Assembly: GCA_020025015.1 (NCBI GenBank)
Contig: JAHHSV010000003.1
Span: forward strand, 6,769 to 70,768
Origin: Anaeroplasmataceae bacterium
Lineage (GTDB): Bacteria; Bacillota_I; Bacilli_A; Acholeplasmatales; Anaeroplasmataceae
Length of the DNA: 64,000 bases
Direction of reading: 5' to 3'
A program made the translations under genes and the position numbers. Below the pieces are notes generated by a model. It was given only the letters and a program-made list of their open reading frames with translations, had not been told where the DNA came from and did not search any database. Below are positions 52,301 to 52,678 of this stretch, piece after piece (within the stretch, counting starts at the first letter, position 1; each line of letters opens with the position of its first letter).

Positions 52301-52344
52301 AATAATGATAAGAATAAAATTGTTAAACTTAATAACTTTTTCAT
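16384..52344 (-). CDS. 11,986-residue secreted BspA-like LRR / MBG / dockerin protein
   Basis: An uninterrupted 36-kb frame, estimated at 1.3 MDa. The start is ATG at 52344: GGAGG lies 8 nt upstream, inside the longer frame that would begin with TTG at 52359. MKKLLSLTILFLSLFFGG... is a Sec signal peptide. Order of parts: a unique N-terminal region (about 30-190); BspA-type LRR_5 repeats (about 190-9370) built on IGxxAFxxCxxL; at least 26 interruptions by a PFVG...LFGYIFG...LPxSL module; a Trp-Gly short-repeat island (about 2410-2760); a linker (9370-9630); about 22 MBG-like Ig-type domains with YDG/YNG starts (9630-11815); and a type I dockerin (11918-11983). There is no LPxTG motif or C-terminal membrane segment. 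It is probably a cell-surface or cohesin-bound adhesin; this is family inference, with no ligand known. It lies between its own promoter and a strong terminator. Confidence 0.93.
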   Translation of the reverse strand: MKKLLSLTILFLSLFFGGIQFAASVKANSTEVFDNAQNISQTDKLSAFDNAPQNLTAENNDAKVELDNFPTITLNGQAYFYSDNGDREILFENKDIAITLRIHVYKRSDSAWPTFTNCRVQHFKNKTNITAIDLNKITFYLSYKSEQYYQYGPNSVRTSHNYFVPQGVVSGEQSFSERIEAIRFNPQISKIEQLPGSKNLGFFEATTTLNYLDFEKSTNLTTISDNTFRDFQSLKTILLPTSIKTIGVRAFFNCANLGYYELNEKPVKVSLNNATTIGDSAFENCVNLKTVDLGDSLSHLGNKVFKNCKVLEGTYLSSALSNGFIGEYVFENCLALNNAQINTTKLSKGIFKNTASLVNVKLPDGIKTIPEECFMNSGVTRINLPNTLVELGISSFQQSNIMDVTLPDSVKVIKAKAFKGCKGIKTLNLNQVETIDDEAFMGLLDAKLTMVTVPASVTKLGNKVFAECIHLTSVVFSNNTYGTYTFMNDTKLTNVRFNNIANMESIPEGLFYGCVQYTDQSLLNQKNITNIGAYAYYGTSLGNLLLSSHITEVGSFAFASIENMTKVDIHTRMISAKMFANCINLETATIGSEVVEVRDFVPVQPEDKKVNEAFVGCINLKNIIIQNSIIGSAMFKGCEALTSIRIPASVTTINDRAFVDCVNLSEVIFENKVLGSNMFENCRSLKKVILTNFDVITGSAFRNSYVEEINVTAKVIEDYAFADMTKLTKVVMNGTVEKLGNYAFFNCDALKTVKVPSTNIIGTNVFDDCLLLETVDLTGANKLGDYMFNNCTKLSGIVIPETVEFIGTHAFKNCTSLASADNKSNIFSDYMFENCTNLSSIVVNNNTRTVETTGQTAEAIPGEYVFKGCTSLQSVYYYETILTKGIFSGCNSLSQISFSNDSIQPNLQTIDSLAFENCNSLITIELPSTLKIIKTKAFVGAGLQRLDIPDSVEGIEFAALQGLYNIASIRIPFVGASPAIELTVNNNKHYFGYIFGNEAVTEKTVAVVHMHTSTLSDSDATFTIPKSLTVIALGNNESYITYGAFSNLTLVTGISLPSEVIKGIGDYAFTNCSSIQEIVIPYGITSFGAYAFKDCKSLVSVAIPLKEDKSTLQAIPEYAFSGCTNLTTIAAKDAVAFNANINLFSSITQIGNNAFENCTSISSVFYDNDNLIIGSHAFDGCTALTKFTPYEKSGFVPQANTVLLRSTVGVSSYVFKGCVSIEHAVLENTYISAGLFQNCENLKTVKYNPANTSVGAYAFYNCPLMLFDYAEGHENGMYLSENVQSVGNYSFYNAINITIIEYSNNFTTIGDYAFFNINCGTAGDKTNLVVKDTVTTIGEGAFGGWNSITSVTIPFVGKNIQENNSNYGVFGYIFGTTDTGIVGTVQRDRTYYIPTNITSVNVTLATVLSEYAFANCKALTTLDIKTDLETGTLTQINSYAFLNCIGFTSFTLGKKVTRINAAAFSGCYNIETMTLPFVGRYREVSGSYERHFGHIFGTNSYENSSQATSSSTYYLPKKLHEVTIYDQTKIPSYAFQDCKDINKITISNTAEYINYGVFGQCENLSELVIPFVGYNRAESASSSSRIFGYMFTGSSFTNSIYITQYYGSGYNYYSSYYLPSTLTKVTVTDDVTLSYGAFMNCKMITNLSLNEGIKTINSRAFEGCTGLTNLIIPKSVTRMDTGIFAKCSNLVELSLPFIGYDITRPDDTNNEFLRYFDSNTYENSTEPINSRFSGNAYRAPSGLATIKITVADTIANSAFYNCNFIKNIVFESGKVQHIKEYAFYGCAQLIHFVLPSTITSVDTNAFENCTGLIDLTFEYVSEYIAPYMFKGCVNLVDLFYKTTTTKKFSDSIKEIREGAFENATSFVFTSLNKVETLGNNAFRNCDSLVNVTITETIANVGSYVFENCDALTTVTFNSPVIGVGMFKDCYVLNNVSLNKNTAKVSDEAFMNCTGLDTITLNEGLQEIGISAFENCTNLSNIILPNSLTKIGDKAFKGSALEAIIVPANVTTIGNDVFMNNGRLKKATLKNELLGVGMFKYCYNLRDVFLTIGVNLIPNYAFYHATSLKYLRTFAVDSLPQNVADTETGLDISNSSIVTIGTSAFEGAMSLPTLNLGNRVETIARKAFYQNGSLNNLVVPASLTTIGEYAFAYPYNLSLQKDYIDCSLERKPTKGTTGYSYDGLNLNVTSSESDILATKEVWTLNGIATIYEVTTTFTANEDGYYYAGSERTLFRVHENDVLGKALVWFINDEITYLRNDLNTPYVEPKLVNVTYKLNAAKITAPYMFTGQINIQSMFIPEGITEISEGMFMYCTNLKQINLPYSLTAINSKAFRYTGITEITLNANVSAIGEFVFEGCLELRTANLYNGFLTKGMFKNNTGLETVRIYSSITEIPDEAFFGCVSLQTVSFVDTRPNYDEDKKETTPYEGEDLKWHIGDKVLNDFETVYHLNQSVDYSDKNHDNWMIKSEFRGETTYLDTGVERYHETSDVATRNRKDLCWYIGNQKTDFIAYRKNNLQVRVGENYNWYVGDVDSLAPAYTNKPQVSGKLSIGNIYVITDGNSNLYLSMVEPKVGTEATTGKNYYYILKDGQEERLSLEYNAANQIKTVNNVWILDGNPYVTEPNKYVEAVLNNQTKPVLNPEDNNWYSYDNKTILASEIEENSSTMTRNALTHTWEFKNNATAVPENTNISTRAENEIKPTIDVATHTWHVGQTVTAIKNVKPNNYNAIVKEDNLWYIGNDVDGYRSTGVSYIKPFTPVESSYLISPNPITGVLPQALDIIGISAFEGSMLNGTLNLNLDGIVEIKNRAFYGVMAIKNLLLNEKIENIGESTFAASGVENADIRAINIGDNLFENTEYMNKVIFADSYAKIPNRILVNSKVKEVKLGINTKIIGISAFENTINLKNVILPEGLVELQDYSFRRSGLLTVTVPSSVTTIGIEVFAYCLSLQTIIFNNKALGESMFVGCTGLVELDIPYGITEIESNAFLNCTKLVSISIPNSVKTIGEGAFSGCMSLVNMVLPFIGKEAGNTTGKEALFGWIFGTTNNEEALASMIQVTQSGSNGSHKFHIPSGVKNLKFTAETAIGYGAFSGFTSLESIIFNEYIVDGDVKDPEAPKTLNTISSIGAYAFYKCQNLTSFNSNKQTVEGLTTGYDVNLFDSITSIGSYAFYGCKAIKSIKVSDKLTSVDAYAFSSMTNLERFNSEEFGTFIIPNSVQSFGHSSFGAIVNMVKLYIPFLGKDAKKSNDYEHVLDYIFSDSSFSGGYSTIRGYYNGYYGYAPTALVEIHVTNAPYINNYAISGYKEVRRLIISDVTQEIGNYAFYSMNALEYYETPFIGSAQYNPQSSYYEDYTLAYVFNGYRGSSSNISGKDYTPKTLREVKITKQNSLPKYAFYYHSQLVSIDITFTENITQIPEYAFYECRELVNLVIPETVTTIGTSAFGYCSKINNVVFPSGITTIQNSGFYSSGLEVFDFTNVVSVGPSAFAYTKLRELSLPSTIIEVGSYAFSSIKTITSLDVNIDFTLEKTKNATGVFYNCTSLVNVNMANNSIILNSMFEYCVALETVIINKNITEIHPQGFYQCYKLKTIDVVDSGKVNLNNVNTIAEEAFKECNAMTTVNINFVEGATIGKNAFASCIGLADVTLLSPGQGTVEAYAFNSSALNKLVIGGFLIKNYAFYNNKNLRDVEVKAGAIGEKLDTNSQSYTPFANSTNIERLILGEGVTRICGYAFHQMNNIRELTIPSTLVEIGNYVFYQSTGLQTLTYNAKTGGYYMFAYCSSLQTVNYNGETVENYMFAYCPKLTNVYYSSLVSIGTCGFYDNDNLSKFLPTDELNSGFDMIIRENIAVDTYAFAYTGTNKEATLKKVDYRPNLVKTRVFQGCHMSEIRLPNGTHENKLIIETYAFASCTELVKIYSYETTNPGISLGYVQIKELAFINSNKISRMEVEEGILETNSMIRMDALTTVIIKSGTIGDYAFYDNKQRYQSDYKPNNVKVLELYDKTVSDTTKGVTKIGNYAFYKNPIERLVIPKSLEFNIISEVPTIGEYVFAENPALTRVDIKNNGTGFKMFYKCSSLDTVSITNDFTTLSNYSFQDCDKLVAFGINVDTERYFHLPATLKLGNSKLFATTPGDYAFTNVAAEKIVVETTNLADYIFRDCKNLVQVYLSNSITEINKYAFYLDMKVRIFTTVYEETAGAITSNKNMDIEEPKLSNTAYNVFYLSKNVTKISDYAFSGFELINDLYLSDNITEIGVNAFESWGRLTTLNVPFLGKSVASTGNAGILHWIFGTYYNNDNSSLYYYTYTNKKGVYVPLSLTNIIVRNDSSIEQGALENFSYVTDLEIKYTGPDQTIGIDALYGMSRLTNLTIPFVGFSQNTENGIEATLGYFFNSGSGTTQYYSDSNGKAATTSVGIPANLTNITITNATQIGFGALSNSLVNRDENVTKKTISINKDITSIGAYAFYGCTALRGQEGIINEKVTSIGAHAFDGCNNPLFTSIYLNEKINSVGEYAFANCSSLVTAKFDFAFDEVANGMFENNINLETFALKDDSRLVRLGAHAFSGDVKLREFNKKNDVLVDIREGIVELGDKAFYQCREIYDLTLPSTLVTVGSHTFAECENLGTNKDGKNHKVILNNHVLGDYMFYKCVNICEITFANGTEVIPTYAFAENHELHTANFNNDGALKRIEDYAFYNCYKLRRVILPDSITHIGKDVFYQGISIEDLVISSEIKEISDNAFYGCNSLKNVTMPEGITKIGNYAFALCTQLTKFYFPTTVQSIGKGVFYGCYNLTDISLPFVGMRQGLPIEGDEAGSDLFGWIFGPATYTYVDFDNVSHTTDLSQECIVKIGNNALGVSVEIVLKPEYFTKIDQYARVNQNNQLDASSKFEYYIPNKLETVKIYNDTEFGTGAFMNLNMNNQSGLFKFNYSKLAAPADGKRYDYFSNTNESTVRKIGAYAFYNVDGLTQNVTNALDGGLVFYNSIEEIGDYAFAECNKFEYIKLPSSINKFGSYVFAECTSLKKVDYYSHATAKFMFANCINLETVTFAKESPQSQPMTTISEGMFYNCQKLNNTTVLDGIEVIEQYAFANCSNLTNILLPKSLKTLGKGVFFNCHSIVDVVIPFIGSNRGKDTSVEAGLFGYLFGNGVLTYKKPSGGVENTDPSTNPALVAVKQYYGNHDSSDSGYIISYFPSGLARVRIYDETLISDGAFNNLSMLTMINYSALENENYNIDAYSSSTTVIEIGAYAFENCTGILEIKFYETITTIKDKAFYNTDGLTNIVIPGSVTTLGTYVFAESTGLKSVTYYSPATSKYMFANCINLESVSFQKKSEGSPQITTIAEGMFYNCQKLTKLPVLDGIETIEQYAFANCSNLGSILLPNSLTILGKGAFFNCQNVVDVVIPFIGSNRGQDSSAEAGLFGYLFGNGSLTYRKTFGKTATTNLTDNPNLVAVKQYYGNHDTVDENYITNYVPSGLRRVRIYDETLISDGAFNNLSMLTHFDYSSILDNNYAVDASTGSTNVTEIGAYAFENCFGLTVFKTYNSIVTIKDKAFFNADGILEIAIPESLNNIGIYAFANMDSLAKVSYSSAVTGVRMFSDNSKLANVEFLAQSINVIEEGMFNNNPVLNNFDLPKGLVKILANAFKDCTSLEVGKSGAVFSLDNVSVILDSAFENCTSLREITLPQTLWQGLGATSNEIGQSVFKGCTSIRTVTINNQVLGAFMFSHNSSLDDLVIPADVSYIGTNAFEYCTGLTNVDHKTNFIGDYMYYYCDNAGFDKIIIRDTHSVTRPFTGFFGSDNITRIGAYAFFGCKGVNTIELAETIVELGEYCFGLSSANEIIIPNSVEIIGEGVLAGNYKMSNIKLPFVGKTVDANTSTKESLFGWIFGTKEFAEYESEPYKSNLKRHEQKYSNEAREFFYIPNAFAKYGSTPYNIAKSRIELTRPEILGYGAFYDLENVGEIILAENKLHTIYTYAFYNCYNLVEIDVPVSVGNILPGSFEGCLKLETVKLPFVGNQRINSKQTAAVFGSIFGLNKFSATLDGTVYSSIETSQIYDVNKSFVYHIPQNISNVVIKDEQIIPYGAFSNCETITNIDLSTNTVERIDDYAFYNCRSLRELIIPNKVVKVESHTFDECHNIINIFIPKSVTYIGEYAFRNCYSLPELVIPNSVKAIGEAIFSGARSLAKLTIPFVGSLYNEPELNADPNKYPFAYYTGLGYLFGTLNDLEKTSKYANILSEENKQYFTTAYDQYYYLAQQTNGKEIKDFVISKSLKTIILTDCLYLRKESFKNASSIVEVDLTASANLEYIDDEAFMSCANLEILRLSTDSKYDDKTLTENDGVLEFIGNRAFKDCVKLRHFKMPKTVKRLGERAFENNKALREVYLWKSITEVGAYAYAGSGLMDIHIQNNMLSDHQFYQCKDLVSIVIRELLPGETKPVELELIGTHHFADCDSLKNITFNNTKISAYMFYDCDGLEEVSIPNYIRKEDIGIYAFAECDNLRTAIVDTSHDGFRVSPYMFYNDTNLVTIKGWDPEKIIEIGVSAFEGCINLKNTVTSTGVDKGYFVLPTNPLFTTINNNTFKNCHALTKIVIPKNVEIIGASAFDGCHSVSSIEFEPKTDSSDLKIKTKAFKDIRSLTELVIPEFVSEIETAAIANMCNLTTITIPFVGKYKTKNSDISQQANTSDKLFGHIFGGQEIYDTDTDPEVKSLMYKVTQSYGESSSVVYYLPVSLKTVNINSGDNVIIRGAFYNCSKIENINLANTIEEIRDEAFFGCSELREIRLPLALKTIGNKAFMNCFSLANIVFNDASLGGKGLGQQVIGAYAFANCVKLVNVVMPDSLNEVGEAIFHGCRSLENLTIPFVGATRGNNNSKQALFGYIFGDRQPDYINYFDVNPADNPGKDAKNFYTATQKYAGLLDDSNVGSTMTVYLPNSLVNVTVTSETIIGYGAFMNAAKLVNVNTPNQHKDHKLKLIEHFAFYGCSALQGFNKDSNSDINIPVTVTYENPDFTLNNGSGNQVGYLGAYAFANCDSIVKLQTPAHKIEFGSYVFAYNNSLKDITLVNPIIGEYMFYSCYAAEKAGVALALKGLEQIIIPAEIRTIRPYAFANCDDLTSIDIKSAYLGEYMFYDCSALVDLVLPNNLLHINDLGASGSIEEIDPQRAYVSAFANCDALKNITFNNNYIGKNMFENCSTLETVVVPNTVRTIDHAAFKDCEMLTNLTLPFIGFEESVNEGKEALFGWILGLSLERPQENGLYTLTSQNVYNPSHTDSPNSLKVDHVEYTNIPKSLNNLRITNDEMIGIGAMNRVAVPNVVLDTPTKIIGEYGFFESGIETLNKSEDTTYNINIPGSVHTLKNHAFDSCQQITSIKINKILADKENIEDYVFSNCDSLVSIRFENTYIGDYMFNDCDALVDLTIQSTIAKIDTYAFANCDKLANLKFENKLIGEHMFYNCPSLVNVVVDNCVLEIGLGAFAKDENLASLSIPFVGKTNDSNMAKEAVLGHIFEIMPEGTYENDGVYSYFKQKYNETSEVIVKLPTKLKTLNITNDKSIGFGALSRVTISNITVSPVTTEIKEYGFYQSEMEKLNYVEKVTPNYVNVPSSITKLGAYAFAGCKQIVSLTINEGLNYTPAAANPIGEYAFANCTSLENIVFNNNYIAQYMFMNCIGLREINVPANVDVIEFAAFNGCMNVQSISIPFVGNKCGLTNGFEGVFGYIFGNKLNYSKEELQDRMPATAVSQEEFNGKFKLVSQHYNELSADNYQSESFYLPNSLVNISLIENPDCKSLSFGAFSNMTMLKQIKLPSTLEVIGDLAFYNTGLADVFIPNTIIAIQKKAFANNSALTKVTIEEAIGEKALTELGIGSFMNNPALVSVITKSGDSLTSENEVNFPRNLKTIKSEAFRYDSKIRFVNLSANITSVEPYAFANNDSLETVVIEENKAPNALSTISEGLFAYDGKLTTVTLNKTNINGKVTFPANIKTIDSLAFIRNVSIRSINVPATVQSIGEGAFAINISLEEIYIPFVGEKRLDADVRGRNTLFGYIFGSIDLIDKNGGFAETEIRNKLQITNQTNEGTAPVDLDKYLKSYLHRDTPIHKDRAFLVPVNLADVYIYQGEASNEMTVIPYGAFMNCENIRHFNAVAPDGSIKKDAVPQTIRIVEPYAFYNCSSIKYISFPDGVELGEGAMQRTGIEVIIIDSEAIKPYAFANCAQLHTVILTNVSEIGIGAFANDESLRNLIIPYVGRFNYDETNSYNLDLKNGEGLLNYIFRYDNYAENLYGFAFDLEKFDKVDQQYIDPTLSGNDSVVFESYLPKTLFTVKVLRQRIMPAGAMMNVSMVKELMLHTGNQLLEYETIKEIYNKMDATGKGHPNLPTITLPAAPTLVEIQANAFMNMTSLGTVGQKTEILVQSDEIPALLPAQEYKHIIPTSVKTIGKEAYKNTGMINLDIPKNVIKLGEEAFSNNSNLTTVNIEESMEASKLTTLPQAVFANNRKLVSMNASGYITFPANITTIGENAFNNAFKTTLANASITKVVIPNNITTIEPYAFANNNALETVTMASDSKVTEISEGLFANDTKLVSINLDGVNDNVVRLPESVATIRTLAFTNCIAITNVSLKESVKTIEEGAFKGANSIVEMTLPFAGKTAESDVKTNGKEGLFGYIFGVTEEQSGANIFLQYIDAANKQAVLVPSSLSKVTIINDKEIGSYAFSGLSINEYVFNDATATNNKTAKIGLYAFYKAKFNNLDSNETLGVAAYDAYNIVIPRSVNTIGEHAFDGALYPADGSKTNSGLFIHKETSSVLEYAFAENKYLTHVQIEDESKLTVFEEGIFADSKNLATMNAVDKISVPTTITHIKSYAFKDTAATEVLVQNTMQEIAMAAFMNMKNLTIITLPFAGKTINSDDYSSNSETAKETLFGYIFGISDITEGADTDPNKNSYNYVSQKLFINNEEIALGNTKLSKNLREINITNDTAIGRGAFNNINVEAINMTDATIEIKDYAFFNSKFSYSNKDASYMVNLPAKLTLIGEKAFMNTSFESVHISNTVARIGRAGFKANRALAAVQIDTGALDALLDETFMDCESLIRMNSEAQEINFAESIRHLGASVFENASALTKVNISNNIDGIGQRAFMNATSLQTVSFVEATKLTELSVSIFEGCSSLVLNSLPSLITTINARAFYGTKSFTEFTLDKNVDTIGESAFAASGLSKFHFANEGLLTYISDSMFEDCINLVMDENTLPKEIKTIGKKAFANNQAMVEFVIPNTIEVIGEGAFGGTINLTTITVPYFGGKKVNPLGNEQFFGYIFGTKNYEGTYLAEQANNENGVAVYRAYIPNSLVKVTLTDATIINAGAFMNVKGVTKVYLPHSLVTIKTLAFKGAKGLYYINIPIETVNIETRVFVDMRENTAERPEDQFFINAYYDPFNHKTSSTYNEQKPEPPKGWYSGERIDESKRWHTHYIVYDYYHDPFIYESINEENSTGVKFQIIGFTNWFAGGNVIIPDKYAGKKVIGIKDGALSAYKPGENDYLPEDDMHPDAPRVKKTNIKTIRIGHNIEFIGADAFGGLGFNNGEAVRVYVVPTVAQITERNNTYISQESNWLDKGLVYYGGYMPRYSDGKEIIPTAEELVGMTWTIRDGSVYKILVSGLTYEYDKTGYVYKGDEYRPSVGVFDSAIAVNYDKPTYSIDLDYLIRYFDNINASNEAKIYVEYNSANRDNGLYSYGEHLLLFTIDKRVLNVNVYDEMYFEEQTHFHYGNEASNDFLWSDEVTNFATSNEHFEGVLGLVNNSMIEEYINALTYTNDKASVYINWLNNNWKVIRNDDGNIYETTANYEMNLKAVFRVFPKDVTVFWSNLDHQYSETGRGYAVPKAHTNISTDILPLRIFVNNIDVTDLEVFEIEIGDFIAKVTSTNKNYNLIPSSVTYRVNRANVTVPVVPQGYVYNGQEQKIIIATEASKYYDLFTDNECTNRLTYSEGGKVYNNVFTATNAGEYKLYAKLKDSQHYQWEDYKDELHKSNVFEITVRIEKRKIVFDLDKLDTFVYIPGNRIVINNLSQITNDLSLGHQLLGKVSFMPTSRDDYEYDINTWSWDEAFGINDEKAQDVTQNYEYVFKGTAKVRYKLIEFNDSWLSYYDGKYDGNAHNVSLTQSGYTIKFYDEASGKYSLNEYSYVNAGYYAIKFKLSREGYEDYFGELAIHVKKADTGIAVTTTVENITYNGTEITPNDYIVKVTGNTNPYKLVFHKQLDNGTFSFEELDSIYDAGIYEVEVSVPADTNYESATYTTKVTINKADLRISVIDKKPYNGLEYYVKFSSDLLSNPNYPGYNEKLIVNGLVDSDHLIFYVRTNGIVAGNYNDKDSSAVVNELNVSNSDGRSVTKNYNIIFESINITIEQGEGVAYVEGLNKTFDGKNVSETLKVITENGVYMPSNKDITTFTPVSLVYYAEDDLNKENPLNDVVHSGRYIMVITLPQTENTLETTLEFDFEVRKARVRINVQSSVANPLIYNGEVQYPEFTISGFEELKLFKYEYASGDGISAGRHTAIVSVDGEYANDIIIANPRINYNIKKLDITLNIDETKVYDGNPFVKAVDNSLFTGMTASDTIGGTISTNEGLRKVYNSPEEFQIELTIQNVEGINRIQNYNITYNLNVFIKYEDVKFNITNATLNEAGYYEYSKDYDTKAYTPNIESDETNFKVTYAFNREELENPSMRMFALTDDLPTFVNAAEYVVYFKVEAHQREAYIGELRVTINRAQLELDWTDGVDSLDKEYDGTKVTFNFHTNPFDIDSSLIKTETLYGNLMYVEAAQNIGKYVVIVTVLDSENYLGFVKKINFEITPKKDNTNVEIDEEYKIQEYTGKPVRDPYLKLPISNYKARFEFYRADNLAQVIDRPVEVGQYIVRVIIEETAFYQEVVQDFNFKIISQRLNVTPNKIEFTYNGEVQMPEFTIRDTKNNIVNEFTVELLTDGKSAGEQKVAIKLTGETALNSELAVSEFTYLINKKLVAFRYVNDDVKYTGYKFDDKITNANLANGLLPTHRVDGNITTNSPECGIYDLDSTTVEIHIYDQDNNDVTINYEIISTVRITVLYKNASYNVQNGEYLYGNVYQVKTTYNGKEQAPLVTSELLDAQIKYRIAGTTEWLDESPHYINANRYEIEFMVSCKDHTTVNGIINFIIEKANYDINVEINGGVQKIYDGKPITYVVDETTLNNAAFFVSFVNLGGDLETNNEYKVPYNAGRYKLIITVFETDNYKYTVKEIEFEIHKAELQNNPDQKLGKIYDGKPVDNVKLELNADISIENCIYEYYNGSEKLTSNPVDAGDYRVVITVLETKNYNSKVFEYKVEISKRYLYAVNPKDSKDENIVYTKPYDGKPLVDDITFYYGNNDENSLLKEFNAVGKFRTISASVGSYKENTNFEIESLTIMLDGKDVSYNFVVQFQLEAEITAQTAVGLYEASGVNTIYDGAYKSITVYVDPSINSSDYEIQYSADGINYSPSNIFYKNAGSYTVHYRIIFRNYAEANGEEHIIIDRKTPTTIDISIEGLNKIYDGNSVNNPAVNTDSDGHALIEYFTEDGQKLESAPINAGKYSVKVTIEETANYKGISSTRSFEIKKATIDVKWTNTTQVYNTGELKPTAYIYLGAKTVILNVRTTNNLPAVEVGNYTFVATLKEDNPNIELINVEHGFEITKISVDMPDTEISLPYSGIVNTIFNNFYYEMVEENVYKEIGTYNITVRLKDKNNSVWANGTTDDLVIVYNITRRNISDDKIMVENIPNGIYTGKPVYVYPRLVFSGQVLHRGIDYELEFRNNINVSNNAIIVVRGLGNFDGVMELSFTIKSEVITKTSESKAIFQTQGAYGIETIEHVSYDSKKEVIMTNLAIGTTVTDLFKNHILAIASYDYVIYDAAGNIVNEADYATQVLQTGMRVRMQDKNTKIIDEITIAIRGDLDGDGEVTFLDVFRFNQFFTGSFEASVSELIAMDINQDGIIDIRDSNLLSDALNTGIYDFEESYK
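16395..16596 (-). other. Type I dockerin at the C-terminus of the giant protein
   Basis: Two EF-hand-like calcium loops are visible, DLDGDGEVTFLD and DINQDGIIDIRD, with acidic or Asn residues at positions 1, 3, 5 and 12, about 35 residues apart. This is the standard duplicated dockerin layout. Dockerins bind cohesin domains, so the protein is expected to dock on a partner that is not encoded in this window. Confidence 0.88.
16900..23460 (-). repeat. Array of about 22 MBG-like Ig-type domains
   Basis: Units of about 75-110 residues repeat with an opening YDG/YNG/YTG-(K/N/E) motif, a middle NAGxY or DAGxY(K/T)V motif, and a closing EI(T/K)K(A/R) motif that leads into the next unit. This is the MBG pattern (MBG_2/MBG_3 type) seen in bacterial surface proteins. 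The array forms a stalk between the LRR part and the dockerin. Individual boundaries were read by eye. Confidence 0.8.
35581..37300 (-). repeat. 840-bp tandem duplication inside the giant gene
   Basis: Matching sequence recurs at an exact offset of 840 nt (280 residues). For example, the segment around 35991-36020 recurs at 36831-36860, 36241-36300 at 37081-37140, and 36421 at 37261. Both copies encode the same order: MFANC, MFYNCQKL, VLDGIE, VVIPFIGSNRG, LFGYLFGNG, VKQYYGNHD, RVRIYDETLISDGAFNNLSML. The copies have diverged most in the Ser/Asn-rich variable stretches. Confidence 0.85.
44000..45110 (-). repeat. Trp-x-(I/V)-G short-repeat island within the LRR array
   Basis: About 350 residues lack LRR signatures and carry a short motif instead: WHIGDKV, CWYIGNQKT, NWYVGDVD, NVWILDGNP, NWYSYDNKT, HTWHVGQTV, NLWYIGNDVD. 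Similar W-x-(I/V)-(N/D)G repeats occur in bacterial surface lipoproteins. Flanking LRRs resume on both sides in frame. Confidence 0.7.
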
Positions 52345-52421
52345 ACTTTCAGCCTCCAATTTAATTAAGATTTTACGTTTTAAGCGAACTTAAAATAAAA
52401 AGTCTATACTTTCTCATCATT

Positions 52422-52450
52422 ATTTTACCACTTTTTACGTAGTAAAACAA
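52422..52450 (-). promoter_or_regulatory. Candidate promoter of the 36-kb gene
   Basis: Minus strand: TTGTTT (52445-52450), 17-bp spacer, TAAAAT (52422-52427) preceded by TGG, an extended -10. The leader would be about 70 nt and ends in the GGAGG site. Confidence 0.6.
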
Positions 52451-52495
52451 TAAAAAGGCCTTAAAATAAATACAAAAAATGCTTTAATAACAGCA

Positions 52496-52509
52496 AAAAA
52501 GCGTTTACA
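52496..52509. promoter_or_regulatory. cre-like (CcpA-type) element upstream of the giant gene
   Basis: AAAAAGCGTTTACA resembles the catabolite-responsive element core (TGWAARCGYTWNCA), matching in the central 12 positions. It lies about 46 bp upstream of the -35. No ccpA gene is in the window, so function is inference. Confidence 0.35.
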
Positions 52510-52543
52510 AAAACGTATATACGAAAACAAATTTTGTCGCCAA

Positions 52544-52608
52544 TTTTAGGTTTTTTTCTCAACAAAATTTTAAATTTTAAACCTAAAAAAATAGAAAAAT
52601 TTGAGAAA
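52544..52608. repeat. Interleaved inverted repeats (A-B-A'-B' order)
   Basis: TTTTAGGTTT (52544-52553) is complementary to AAACCTAAAA (52579-52588), and TTTCTCAA (52555-52562) to TTGAGAAA (52601-52608). The two stems interleave. They lie between the adhE terminator and the giant-gene promoter. Confidence 0.45.
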
Positions 52609-52615
52609 GAAAAAT

Positions 52616-52649
52616 AAAAAAATAATCCTAGAAATTAATCTAGGATTAT
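52616..52649 (-). terminator. Intrinsic terminator of adhE
   Basis: An 11-bp perfect stem (52639-52649 with 52622-52632) and 6-nt loop are followed on the minus strand by seven U residues. Confidence 0.9.
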
Positions 52650-52678
52650 CCTTTTGGAATACTTATTTTTATTAGAAA

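Larger units (their letters stand above)
52345..52678. other. Intergenic region between adhE and the giant gene
   Basis: This 334-bp stretch holds no gene. It contains the adhE terminator (52616-52649), an interleaved pair of inverted repeats (52544-52608), a cre-like site (52496-52509) and the promoter of the giant gene (52422-52450). It is very AT-rich with many A/T runs. Confidence 0.8.

Noticed and set aside
16384..52344. Reassigned stop codons (TGA read as Trp), as in some Mollicutes
   Set aside because: All tryptophans checked use TGG, and genes end normally at TAA or TAG.
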